From Thamnaconus septentrionalis (lineage: Eukaryota > Chordata > Actinopteri > Tetraodontiformes > Monacanthidae), in the NCBI GenBank assembly GCA_009823395.1, contig CM020514.1, positions 3,062,966-3,126,965 of the forward strand: a stretch of DNA of 64,000 bases, written 5' to 3'. The translations under genes were made by a program, and so were the position numbers. The notes beneath the pieces were generated by a model that did not search any database, was not told the DNA's origin, and saw only the letters and a list, made by a program, of their open reading frames with translations. This document shows positions 25,801-35,147 of the stretch, piece after piece. The stretch's first letter is position 1. The number at the start of each line of letters is the position of its first letter.

Positions 25801-27157
25801 TAATAATTATTATTATTATTATTATCATTGTTATTATTATTATTATTATTGTTACATCCATTTGCTCTTACTAAAGAATACAAACAAATCTAAATACATC
25901 ATATTGCAGCTGTGCCTGGATACAAAAGGAACCTTTTTTTTTATTGCTGTTTGAAATTTTCTGAACATGAAAGTGACTTCAAGGATTTCATTGTTAACAC
26001 ACAGATCAGTGACTGATTCAGACATTTTAGCCGTTGTGGCTCTGTCAAGCAAGAGAGAGAGAGAGAGAAAAAAAAAGAAGAAGCGTCTTTGAACGCATCA
26101 AAGACGGCCCTCACTCACCCTGCTCTCACCGCCCTGCGGTGCTGCTGTGTGTTCTCAGCTCGGCCTGGCCGTGCGCTGGCTGCTGGCCCGCGTCCCGCCG
26201 GCCCTCGGACTCTCCTGCCAGACGCTGGCGCAGCTGGTGGAGGCCAGCCTGAGTCGCGAGTTCACCGCCAGGGTGTTCGCCCACCAGCAGGAGCGCGCCG
26301 CCGCCCGCCTCCCCCCCGCCGAGCTGGCGCCCGTCGTCCAGCTGTACAACGCCGTCGTGGCCCACGTGGCCGAGAAAACGACGTCGCCTGAGCTCGTCGG
26401 CCTCTCTTGGCCGCCGTGCGAGTTCTGGCGGCCGGAGACGAGCTGCTCCGTCCCCCACCTGGGCTGGAACTCCGCCCAGCACCTGGCCTGGCTGCGCAGG
26501 GCCATCCTCAGCCTGCAGCTGCCGCCGTGGACGCAGCCGTCGGGCTCAGGTCAGTGCCGGATGCTTGAGTCGAATCTAATTAAGTCGAGAGCTCAGTCAT
26601 GTGTCCCTGCAGCATCAGACACTCAGAAAATCCGTAACATTTATATTCTTGAATTGAGAAGAATTTGTAGAAGAAAGACCTCTGCTTAGCTATGAGCTAG
26701 CTCATTCAAAACATGTCAACTTTTGAAGAAGAAACAGCGACCCTTACATTTTAGATTGTAGTGTTTTTCACTCTCCCTCCCACTCCTGAGCTTGCCAGTG
26801 AGCTACAGTGGCCTGCACACCCAAACCTGGACACCTTGTTTACCTTCTTCTTCGTTGAAGAAGGATTTTGAAGAAGAAACGGCGACATCAAGTGGTTACA
26901 TTTTAGAATGTAACGTTTTTCACTCTCCCTCCCACTCCTGAGCTTGCCAGTAAACTACGGTGGCCTGCGCACCCAAACCTGGATACTCCGTCCACCTTCT
27001 TCATTGGTTTATTTGAGGATGCCAGCATTCACCCTAATTATGAAACGTGCTGTCAGGTAGCTGGATTGTCCACACCAGGCTTCCTTAGGAATATGGCAGT
27101 GCAAGGTGGCAGCTAACTGGGAGCAAGACCCTTTTGTCTCTCTGTATATCATTATAC

Positions 27158-27188
<31 letters not shown>

Positions 27189-30100
27189 TATTTGAGAACT
27201 GTTCTAAGGGTAGGAAAACCAAATTACTTTTACTGTACTACTACACTTTTATTAATGTATTTGTGGACAGTATATTAAGCTTTTACCAATACAAAAATCT
27301 TACTGTAAATCAAGCCAAATGCTACACACTGGACCTTTAAAGAATCGGAATCAAGAATCGTTTCAATTCCAAACGCTGCCCGACCAGCAGCAGAAGCTGA
27401 GCCCTTAGGCACCAGGTTCTACAAACTTCCTTGACTGCTTCAACCTCCTTCAGTACAAATGCAGATATATATTCCTCTCTTCTCTTCGCCTCCTTAAGAC
27501 TCGTGGTCCGAGCTCTGCCTCTCCGTCGCCCGCTACGCCGCCACGGTCCCGGCCTCGCACCGCAGTCAGCCGCTGCTCATGTCCAGGCTGGAAAACCTCC
27601 TGGAGAAGGTCCGGCGCAAGGGCCACAGAGTGGGGGGCGGCGGGTCCGGGGCGGACACGGCCAGGTGGAGCCACGAAGACGACGACCTGTATCCAGCTGC
27701 CTGCTCTATTCCATGGGACGATGTGTTGATCATCTGCATAGACCACAAGCTGAGGGACTGGCAGATGCCCGGACCTCCTGTCTGCGAAGGTGGGGACAGG
27801 TTCTTCTTTTTTTTTGTAATTTATTGTTTATTTGGAGAAGCGTGTGTACAGAGATTTTCTCTTGAGTACAATACAAAGTCCACATCAAATGTGGATATGA
27901 AAATATAATTGCTAATCCAAGTTTTTTCATAGGCAAGTGAGAGGGTTTACCCCATTCCTATTAACATCAGGAAAACACACGGTAAAATGTGTATCATCTC
28001 ATGAACCAATACGGAAGTGTGTCTCATGACAATGATTTTACAGAGCAGTCATATTTAGTTTACAGAAATGACAGGTTTTATATATTCCGTCCATTTTGAC
28101 CACATCTTGGAAAAGGAGTCTCTTTGACCTTTAAGAGAGAATGACAACTTCCCTAGAACGTAAATATTCTGTACAATCTCGATCCATACATCAATTGTAG
28201 GTTTCCTCAGTCCTCAACCATTTTCTCGTGATAGTTTTTTTTTGCTTGCCGCCAGAAGCATTGCCAGGAGTTTTTTTTTATCTGTCAAATTCGAGTTATC
28301 CCTTGGAATGTCTCCTAAGTACAGGACTTCACATTTACAAGGAGTTTTCTCAACGAAAATGTTATTTGAGTGCATGACAGTTGTTCCCAGAATGGTTTAA
28401 TCACTGGACAACCCCAGAAGATATGATAATGATTTGCCTTGTCTGTCTTACATAGTCTCCAGCAGGTGGCACTGCTGCTTTGATGTTTTTTCTGGGCAGG
28501 GGTTACAAAAACCGAAAAATGTTCTTCCAACAGAATTCCCTCCGTGAATTGGAGCTTGAGGTCATCCATTGAAATTTGTGAATCTTTTCTCAGCTTTCAA
28601 CCGAAATAATTAAATTTCCTTCTTTTTCCCACTTACTCCTTATGTAGTCTGTGTCTCTTCTTCTTTTTTGTTTTAAACACAAACCTATTTTTTTTATTTT
28701 TTTTTGGATGTGAACATCTTCAACATGTTTGTCTTCTTGTTTAAAGATGCTGTGACGGAGGATGGGGAGATCTTGGTGTACTTCCTGGACGACTCATTGA
28801 AGGGCTTCCAGCCCCCCGATGAATGGATGGAGGCCATCAGGCAAACACACAAGGAGAAGCAGCTGGAGGCGGCAGGGTGAGAAGCCACTATGAGGATATT
28901 AGATGGAGGTCGTGTCGGATTTTGTCTTGAAGCCAACTTTGAAACCTTTTAAAGGTCCAGTGTGTAAAAATTTATGAAGGATGTTACAAAACCCAACCAT
29001 ATGCATAATTGACAAGAGTTTCCTGGAAACTTCTGGATCTGTTGCACCAAAGCCTCCTGTTTTTTTTTTTGTTTTTTTTCTCCGCGTCATCATCAGGGCG
29101 AGTGAGGCTGCCGGTGCAATGTTCAGCAGCTTTTGTCCCAGGCAGAACCTGTTCCACACTGAAATGGAGCCTGTGGAGGCGGCGCCGGGCCCGCTGGACA
29201 TCACACACACACCCACGGCCCAAGAGCTGCTGGCCCACCGGGTCCTCCGGGGGCTGCAGGAGGAGAAAAGCGAGAGCCGAAGGTAAAGAAAGACACATTT
29301 GCTCATTTGTACCTGCAGTGCAGTACTGAGCGCTGAGGGTGGCAGTGTCGCTCAATATTTATACCCCGCAAAAAAAAACAGAGAAGAAGAACGGCTTCTT
29401 CTCTGAAAAGCCGCGAAAACTCCGACCTAAAGTTTAGGAATATTTCACAGGAAGTGAAGCAACGAACGTGTTGGTTGCGAACTCTGAAGCTCACCCAGCA
29501 TTCCATGGTAGCACGACGCCGACGAGTCGCTGTGTCGTGACGCACCGCAGAGAGAGAGAGATCATGTTGAGGATAGATATTTCGTAGTGATGTTTTGAAT
29601 TACACGCTTATTTCTTAATTAATCATCAGCCTATGACGCAAGTACACAATACGTTTTTTTCATGGAACAAGCTAGCTTAGCGAACGATAGTTCACTGAAG
29701 TAAATGCTACTTTACGGCAGTAATTGGTGGATTACAGCCCCTGCCAATGCTCGCGTTGATACTGAATTGTCACACTCTTTCACTTATCACTTATCAACTG
29801 TGTTATTTAGGGCATATGAATTCCATATATAAGTTGTAAGAAATCTGTTCAAGGTATTTAACTGTGATAAACATTGCGTATAACCTTGATATCGTAAAAT
29901 TGACCTACCTATGTTAATTAATTATAATGCGTTAATTAATATACCACACGTTAAAACGTATCACAGCTATGTCACAGATAAATGCTTTGTGTGTCATTAT
30001 TATTTTTGATATATTGCTTAAAAAAGGACGCTGTCAGAGCACAACAGTAACACAAGTGTGAAGATTTAAGCAAGTTAGGTTAAACAGAAATTCAAAATAA

Positions 30101-33100
30101 TCGATTGGTTAGTCGACAACAAACTAATCTTTAGTTGCAGCCCTGGTACGAAAACAAAATTGTCATATGCATACAAATACAACTGGTATCGACACATATG
30201 TTCCGAGTGCGAGTTACAGTGTACAAAACCAAAAATTGTCATCATCAAAGAATGACTTTTTTTGTATTTGACAGTGTTTTGTTGATGCATGCAGAGCAGA
30301 ATTGCTCACAAAAGTTGTTTTTTTTTTGGGGGGGGTTTTAGGAGCCTGGAGCAGTTCCAGCGCTGGCTCGACGGCGACCCAGTCAGCCACCTGACCACGC
30401 CCCTTTTCATTCCGTCCTCCACCCTGCTGTCTGCGCCCACGACATTAAGACACGGCCCCGCGCCCAAGACTCCCCCCACACAGGTACGGCCTCGCTTCAC
30501 TCAGCCGCGGAGCTGTTTTCCACATGAGCAGTGTCACGTTCGAGCTCGCGCTCCGTTTTGACTTCAATTATACAGACAATGGCCAAAACACCCAAGAATT
30601 TGGCCTTTTAGCCTGATCTGAATCCCATTGAACATTTGTGGAAGGATCTGAATTATGCAATCTGGAGAAGACGTCCTTCCAACCTGAGAAAACAGCAGCA
30701 GTTTTTCTGAGGAGTGGGCCAAAATACCTGTCGACGGGTGTAGAAACGTGTTGGAGTTTACCCCGGTGAGCGAGAGGGTCGCGTCCCTGCGCCTTCGGGT
30801 TGGGGACAGGTCTCTCACTGTCATTTCGGCCTATGGCCCAAATGGCAGTGCAGAGTACCCGGCCTTCTTGGAGTCCTTGGGAGGGGTGCTGGATGGTGCT
30901 CCGACTGGGGACTCCGTTGTTTTGCTGGGGGACTTCAACGCACATGTGGGCAGCGACAGTGTGACCTGGAGAGGCGTGATTGGGAGGAACGGCCTCCCTG
31001 ATCTGAACCCGAATGGTGCTTTGTTGCTGGACTTCTGTGCTAGTCACAGTTTGTCCGTGACAAACACCATGTTCGAGCACAGGGGTGTCCACCGATGCAC
31101 TTGGCATCAGGACGCCCTGGGAGAGGAGGTCGATGATCGACTTTGTGGTCGTGTCGTCTGACCTCCGTCCCTGTGTCTTGGACACTCGGGTGAAGAGAGG
31201 GGCGGAGCTGTCAACTGATCACTACCTGGTGGTGAGTTGGATCCGCTGGCGGGGGAGGAGACCGGAAAGACCCGGCAGGCCCAAACGTATTGTGAAGGTC
31301 TGTTGTGAACGTCTGGTTGAGCCCTCTGTCAGTACGGTCTTCAACTCCCACCTCCGGGAGAGCTTCTCCCAGACCCCGGGGGAGGTCGAAGACATTGAGT
31401 CCGAATGGACCATGTTCTCCACCTCTATTGTTAACGCAGCTGCTCGTAGTTGTGGTCGTAAGGTCTCCGGTGCCTGTCGTGGCGGTAATCCCGAACCCGG
31501 TGGTGGACACCGAAGTAAGGGATGCCGTCAAGCTGAAGAAGGAGTCCTATCGAGCCATGTTGGCTCGTGGGACCCCGGAAGCAGCTGACGGTACCGCAGG
31601 CCAAGCGTGCTGCAGCTCGGGCGGTGGCGGAGGCAAAACCCGGGCTTGGGAGGAGTTCGGGAGGCCACGGAGGAGGACTTTCGGTCGGCCTCGAAGAAGT
31701 TCTGGCAAACCGCTCGCGCCTCAGGAGGGGAAGCAGTTCGCCACCGACACTGTTTATGGTGCAGGTGGGGAGCTGTTGACTTCGACTGGGGATGTTGTCC
31801 GCGGTGGAAGGAATACTGAGGATCTCCTCAATCCCGCCGCCACGCCTTCCGTGGAGGAAGCAGAGGCGGGGGACCCGGGAGGACTTGTCCATCACCCAAG
31901 CCAAGTCACCGAGGTAGTCAGGAAACTCCTTGGTGGCAAGGCTCGGGGTGGATGAGATCCGCCCGAGTACCTCAAGTCTCTGGATGTGCAGGGACTGTCG
32001 TGGCTGACACGCCTCTGTAACATCGCGTGGTGGTCGGGGACAGTGCCTCTGGACTGGCAGACCGGGTGGTGGTCCCTCTTTTTAAAAGGGGATCGGAGGG
32101 TGTGCTCCAATTATAGAGGGATCACACTCCTCAGCCTCCCGGTAAAGTCTATTCCAGGGTGCTGGAAAGGAGGATACGGCCGATAGTCGAACCTCGGATT
32201 CAGGAGGAGCAGTGCGGGTTCCGTCCGGGTCGTGGAACACTGGACCAGCTCCATACTCTCCGCCGGGTGCTCGAGGGTTCATGGGAGTTCGCCCAACCAG
32301 TCTGTTTTGTGGATCTGGAGAAGGCGTTCGACCGTGTCCCTCGACGCATCTTGTGGGGGGTGCTCCAGGAGTATGGGGTCCGGGGCCCTCTGTTAAGGGT
32401 CGTTCGGTCCCTGTATGATCGGAGCAGGTGTCTGGTTCGCATTGCCGGCAGTAAGTCGGACCTGTTCCCAGTGCGTGTTGGACTCCAGCAGGGCTGTCCT
32501 TTGTCACCAGTTCTGTTCATTATTTTCATGGACAGAATTTCTAGGCGCAGCCTGGGGCCGGAGGGAGTCCGGTTCGGGAACCACATGATTGCGTCTCTGC
32601 TTTTCGCGGATGATGTTGTCATGTTGGCTGCATCGAGCCAGGACCTCCAATGTGCACTGGGGCGGTTTGCAGCCGAGTGTGAAGCGGCTGGGATGAGAAT
32701 CAGCACCTCCAAGTCAGAGGCCGTGGTTCTCGACAGGAAAAAGGTGGCTTGCCCTCTCCGGATCGTTGGAGAGACCCTGCCTCAGGTGGACGAGTTCAAG
32801 TATCTCGGGGTCTTGTTCACGAGTGAGGGGAGGATGGAGCGTGAGATCGACAGGCGGATCGGTGCAGCGTCTGCAGTGATGCGGTCGCTGTACCGGTCCG
32901 TCGTGGTGAAGAAGGATCTAAGCCGAAAGGCGAGGCTCTCGATTTACCGGTCGATCTACGTTCCCACCCTCACCTATGGTCACGAGCTTTGGGTAGTGAC
33001 CGAAAGAACAAGATCGCGAATACAAGCGGCCGAAATCTCTGCTGAGGCTGCTGCCCCCGCCACCCGACCCCAGATAAGCGGATGAAGAAGAAGAAGGGTG

Positions 33101-34074
33101 TAGAAATGGCCTGATTGCAGTGATTGCTTCCAAAGGTTGAAACAACAAAACAATAAGTTAAAGGTGAAGTGCCTAACATTTGGAGGTTTTTAAGAAGAAA
33201 CAGTGACATCAAATGGTTGCATTTTAGAATGCAGCGCTCTTTCACTTTCACAAAGTCCTGTACCCTCCCCCTACTGAGCTTGCCAGTGAACTACGGTGGC
33301 CTGCGAGCACAGACCTGAATACCTCACCCAGCTTCTTCTTCTTCGTTGCTTTATTTGAGGACGCCAGCGTTCACCCTAATTACGAAACACACTGTCAGGC
33401 AGCTGGATTGTCCACACCGGGCTTCCTTAGAAATATGGCGGTGCAAGATGGCAGCCAACTGGGAGCAAGACCCTTGATCTATGAATGTTGTTATATATAC
33501 CAGAACAGTTCTAAGGGCAGGAAAACCAAACGACCTTTATTGTATTGCAAGTCTACACTTTAAATAATGTATTTATGGGCAGTGCAAGCTTTTCCCAATA
33601 TAAAAATCATAAATCAAGCCAAATATTACACACTGGATCTTTAAGGACACCATTATTTTTGTATAGGCCGGTTTCATTATTATATACTGATTTATTTTAA
33701 TAATTCTGTTGATCCACAATTCAACAGCAATGTCTGATTACTACTTTTGCCCGTTTCAAGTTATTTCAGTGACCGTTGTGGTTCTTTCTTTAACGGAAAG
33801 CTACCAACAATTTTGGCCACGTCCTGTGTATGTGGAAGAAACGCTGATTTCTCTCACGTGACACTTAGTCGGCATCATGCATGTGGAATTCTTTTGGGCC
33901 TTTCAGGAGCTGGAGGTGGACGAGCAGTCTGAAGCGGCAGGCTGGTCCTCGGCCAGGCCGGCCTCCTTGGCGTGGCGACTGCAGGAGTTGGAGCGACAGA
34001 TCGTGGCCAGCCATGAGGAGGAGCTGGCCTGCAGGCTGAAGCTCAGCGGTCTGCTGAGCATCGTGGATGACTGA
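9304..34074 (+). CDS. mcm3ap: Germinal-centre associated nuclear protein (GANP / MCM3AP), about 28 coding exons
   Basis: A scaffold of the metazoan TREX-2 mRNA export complex at the nuclear pore, with a SAC3 core and a C-terminal MCM3-acetylating region. Exons: 9304-10852, 12511-12752, 13023-13104, 13301-13453, 14244-14437, 14527-14666, 15522-15719, 15839-16107, 16238-16400, 17433-17593, 17820-18043, about 18980-19278, 20258-20358, 20477-20608, 21447-21560, 21909-22061, 22326-22523, 22614-22682, 23384-23518, 24165-24312, 24935-25187, 25317-25414, 26159-26549, 27499-27789, 28747-28876, 29097-29282, 30342-30483 and 33907-34074. Product is about 2,130 residues (human about 1,980). Most junctions join in phase. 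Two do not resolve cleanly: exon 4 to 5 (13453/14244), and the 5' end of exon 12, where the acceptor at 18980 is the only one that keeps phase. The order FG repeats, RRM-like, SAC3, helical, C-terminal region matches vertebrate GANP. The poly(A) signal AATAAA is at 34238-34243. Confidence 0.95.
10881..11160. mobile_element. MITE of the GTATCGG family (mcm3ap intron 1)
   Basis: Begins GGGGATGCACTGATA and shares with the 1884-2295 copy the segments CAAGTTTCACTGCA and GTCATATA.ACATATACAA, plus terminal GGTACCGATACTGG units. The right end is lost. Confidence 0.6.
11180..12091. mobile_element. MITE with 'TAGGRCTGGGCGATATG' inverted ends
   Basis: The left end TAGGACTGGGCGATATGA is matched by its inverse TCATATCACCCAGCCCTA at the right. 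The flanks ACAGCGTA and ACAGCTTA look like an 8-bp target duplication with one mismatch, which fits a hAT-type element. There is no transposase frame. Confidence 0.65.
12100..12450. repeat. AT-rich inverted-repeat element (ATTAATCGATTA ends)
   Basis: Ends are built of AATTAATCGATTATTGATTAA at the left and CTAACGATTAGTGAATTAA at the right. It lies just upstream of mcm3ap exon 2. Similar TCGATTGGTTAGTCGACAA sequence occurs near 30099-30117. Confidence 0.45.
12511..13104 (+). other. mcm3ap: mcm3ap exons 2-3: RRM-like domain
   Basis: Exons 12511-12752 and 13023-13104 encode an RNA-recognition-like fold: [20 protein letters not shown], then [15 protein letters not shown], then [20 protein letters not shown], ending [10 protein letters not shown]. 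The order RNP2-like strand, helix, RNP1-like strand matches the GANP RRM (residues about 530-625 here). Confidence 0.88.
14684..15060. mobile_element. MITE fragments in mcm3ap intron 6
   Basis: Two or three fragments in a row. The first (about 14684-14870; matching sequence at 16555-16900 and inverted at 19430-19670) has an end reading TTCAGAATTTTGGAC. Next is the start of a hAT-like element (TTTTTCAACC..TTTGAGCCACGGCACA; related copy at 61602). Last is the left end of an element beginning CAGGGTGTCCCAAAACATTT, which resembles the one at 35460-35857. Confidence 0.5.
16995..17315. mobile_element. MITE copies with AAAGGTCCAGTGTG ends
   Basis: Inverted and direct partial copies of the family ending ...TTACACACTGGACCTTTAA, with an internal (TA)n tract at about 17155-17172. 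Other copies: 4100-4250, 21003-21235, 22095-22318 (internal part), 26735-27345, 28950-28975 (end only), 33165-33655 and 58040-58235. Confidence 0.6.
17675..17757. mobile_element. Short MITE of the GTATCGG family
   Basis: An 83-base, nearly complete miniature: TAGGGATGCACCAATACC at the left, GGTATCGGTACCGATACCCG inside, and GGTATCGGTGCACCCCTAG at the right. It defines both ends of the family. Confidence 0.65.
19728..20192. mobile_element. MITE with 'TAGGGCTGGGCGATTTT' ends
   Basis: The left end TAGGGCTGGGCGATTTTGG pairs with the right end AAAATCGATTCATCGCACAGCCCTG. The interior is AT-rich with no frame. Confidence 0.6.
20935..20990. repeat. (ATT)n microsatellite in mcm3ap intron
   Basis: A run of TTA/TAT trinucleotides. 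A similar tract occurs at about 25790-25852. Confidence 0.75.
22095..22318. mobile_element. Internal part of the AAAGGTCCAGTGTG MITE abutting mcm3ap exon 17
   Basis: Shares GTGGCCTGCGAACCCAAACC, GTGCTGTCAGGCAGCTGG and GGTGCAAGATGGCAACTAACTGG with the copies at 26735-27345 and 33165-33655. It stops about 7 bases before the exon 17 acceptor at 22325. Confidence 0.6.
26735..27345. mobile_element. Tandem MITE copies (AAAGGTCCAGTGTG family) in mcm3ap intron 23
   Basis: The left module (about 26745-26870) is repeated at 26871-27000: GAAGAAACRGCGAC, CACTCTCCCTCCCACTCCTGAGCTTGCC, GGCCTGCRCACCC. A full right module follows, ending in CTACACACTGGACCTTTAA at about 27343. It contains a (TATG)n tract at 27160-27190. 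Confidence 0.6.
27800..28690 (-). mobile_element. L1-type LINE, 3' fragment of ORF2 (mcm3ap intron 24)
   Basis: The minus strand encodes, with several frameshifts, the C-terminal part of a fish L1/Tx1-type ORF2: a WEKEGN segment, the cysteine-histidine block ([20 protein letters not shown]), then [34 protein letters not shown] and [12 protein letters not shown]. It is followed by a 3' UTR and a poly(A) tract (Ts at about 27810-27819 on the plus strand) preceded by AATAAA. It is 5'-truncated. The flanks TTCTTCTTTTTT on both sides may be the target duplication. Confidence 0.7.
30565..30746 (+). pseudogene. Tc1-type transposase relic, left part
   Basis: A decayed frame reads [10 protein letters not shown], then [20 protein letters not shown] and [11 protein letters not shown] followed by a frame change to [13 protein letters not shown]. 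The DLNPIEHLW...EEWAKIP series is the C-terminal catalytic region of Tc1/mariner transposases. It contains a stop and a frameshift. It is interrupted at GGGTGTAGAAA by a Rex3 element and resumes at 33096. Confidence 0.75.
30747..33095 (+). mobile_element. Rex3 (RTE-clade) non-LTR retrotransposon, 5'-truncated and internally deleted
   Basis: Encodes an apurinic-type endonuclease part ([32 protein letters not shown]; frame broken near 31160), a degraded linker, and then reverse transcriptase from about 32159 to 33060: [41 protein letters not shown], catalytic [30 protein letters not shown] and [17 protein letters not shown]. The TGGCAGACCGGGTGGTGGT segment (about 32057) is the region commonly used to identify Rex3. 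Just after QAAEIS the sequence jumps to the normal last residues ([12 protein letters not shown]) and the 3' tail ATAAGCGGATGAAGAAG, so a few hundred bases are missing. GGGTGTAGAAA flanks both ends (30736-30746 and 33096-33106). Confidence 0.88.
33096..33165 (+). pseudogene. Tc1-type transposase relic, right part
   Basis: After the second GGGTGTAGAAA the transposase frame resumes ([14 protein letters not shown]), which is the usual C-terminus after EEWAKIP. This shows that the Rex3 copy landed inside an older Tc1 relic. Confidence 0.7.
33165..33655. mobile_element. MITE of the AAAGGTCCAGTGTG family (mcm3ap last intron)
   Basis: Contains GAAGAAACAGTGACATCAA, CTTGCCAGTGAACTACGGTG, GGCAGCTGGATTGTCCACAC and the right end ATTACACACTGGATCTTTAA. 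Confidence 0.6.
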
Positions 34075-34237
34075 TGGAGCAGCACCAGGGACTGACTGAC
34101 CTTCTGGTCCTCCAAAGACTCCTCTGATTGGCACTGTGGAGTTGAGATGACGCTGCAGTGACCTCCTCTTTCACTCAGAGTGGAGCTTTCAACTGCATTT
34201 GGACTGATGTGATCATGTGTGCTTGAATTTTGTTTTT

Positions 34238-34243
34238 AATAAA
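34238..34243 (+). promoter_or_regulatory. mcm3ap poly(A) signal
   Basis: AATAAA about 165 bases past the stop, followed by a second AATAAA at about 34279-34284. Confidence 0.7.
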
Positions 34244-34345
34244 GAAATTGTATTTAGAAAATTTTGGAAGACATTGGAAATAAAGTGTGTTGATTTCGAT
34301 TGAACTGGCCTTAGTTAATGCCTTATCACAGAGGGTGTGTTGCTT

Positions 34346-34677
34346 CGGTACCGATACCAGTGTCAGGTATCGGTACAGATACCGGTGTCAGGTATCGGTA
34401 CCGATACCGTGGTTGAGTACTCGTACTCGGAAAATACGTACCGATACCATTTGGCAGCAGCGGCGTGGAAATGTTTTCAGGTGGTTCGTTTTGGATGTTT
34501 GAAGTACTTTTGTTAAATGTCAGTATATGACAGTTTTGTTAAATTTGTGTGTGTACTGCAGTAAAACGTGGGAGTGTTGTTCAAATAACAGGACATCTAT
34601 GGAAAAATACCAATACCACCTTTTTCTGTAAAAAAAAAAAAAGTGGTATTGCAGTGTCTGCAGTGGTGCATCTCTAG
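34346..34677. mobile_element. MITE of the GTATCGG family between mcm3ap and the TAAR cluster
   Basis: The left end carries three GGTATCGGTACCGATACC-type units, and the right end reads GTGGTGCATCTCTAG. It has the opposite orientation to the 1884-2295 copy. Confidence 0.6.
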
Positions 34678-35058
34678 TTTTGTGGTTTAGCTACACAGAG
34701 GTCTTTTACAGTATGACACAGCTTCAAAGTATTGGCCTTCTGACCCCCACGCTCCGGACGTGTCTCTTTCTATTGAACCCTGGTATTAAATGTTGTAACA
34801 TTATGTTACAATGAAACAAGTAAAAAGTCCGCAAGGGATTTTTTTCACCAAAGCTAAACTGTATCACCAGTGCCTGGAGCAAGTATGCATTGCCCCATTT
34901 TCATAAGACACATACTGCCTTTGCCATCTCACTTTATTGTCGTTTTGTCCTCTGTGTGACCAATGGAATACCTCATAACATCACAATAATCCATAAATCA
35001 TGGGTCAGTTACGCAGTGCTCGCAGGCACCACGTGAGTCGCCCCCTGCAGGCCTGTTC

Positions 35059-35064
35059 TATAAA
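35059..35064 (+). promoter_or_regulatory. TATA box of TAAR A
   Basis: CTATAAAG lies 84 bases upstream of the ATG at 35148. The duplicated site in unit 2 is changed to CTAAAAAG (about 47475-47482). Confidence 0.55.
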
Positions 35065-35147
35065 GTGTGGGAGATGGGAGGTACTAAAGTCAGCATTGGA
35101 TGCAGCAGCTGGATAACGAGCCCCTGCACTCGCTGGTCTCTGAGCCA

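Larger units (their letters stand above)
22326..30483 (+). other. mcm3ap: mcm3ap exons 17-27: C-terminal GANP/acetyltransferase region
   Basis: Exon 17 encodes the family block [18 protein letters not shown]. Later exons carry [57 protein letters not shown] and [18 protein letters not shown], all recognisable in human GANP C-terminal to SAC3. Exon 23 (26159-26549) is long and GC-rich. Exon 24 has a Gly-rich insert (VGGGGSG) not expected in the mammalian protein. The last exon ends with a coiled helix ([20 protein letters not shown]). Confidence 0.88.

Noticed and set aside
31305..31955. 216-codon frame in the Rex3 region
   Set aside because: It is an off-frame reading of the degraded linker between endonuclease and reverse transcriptase.
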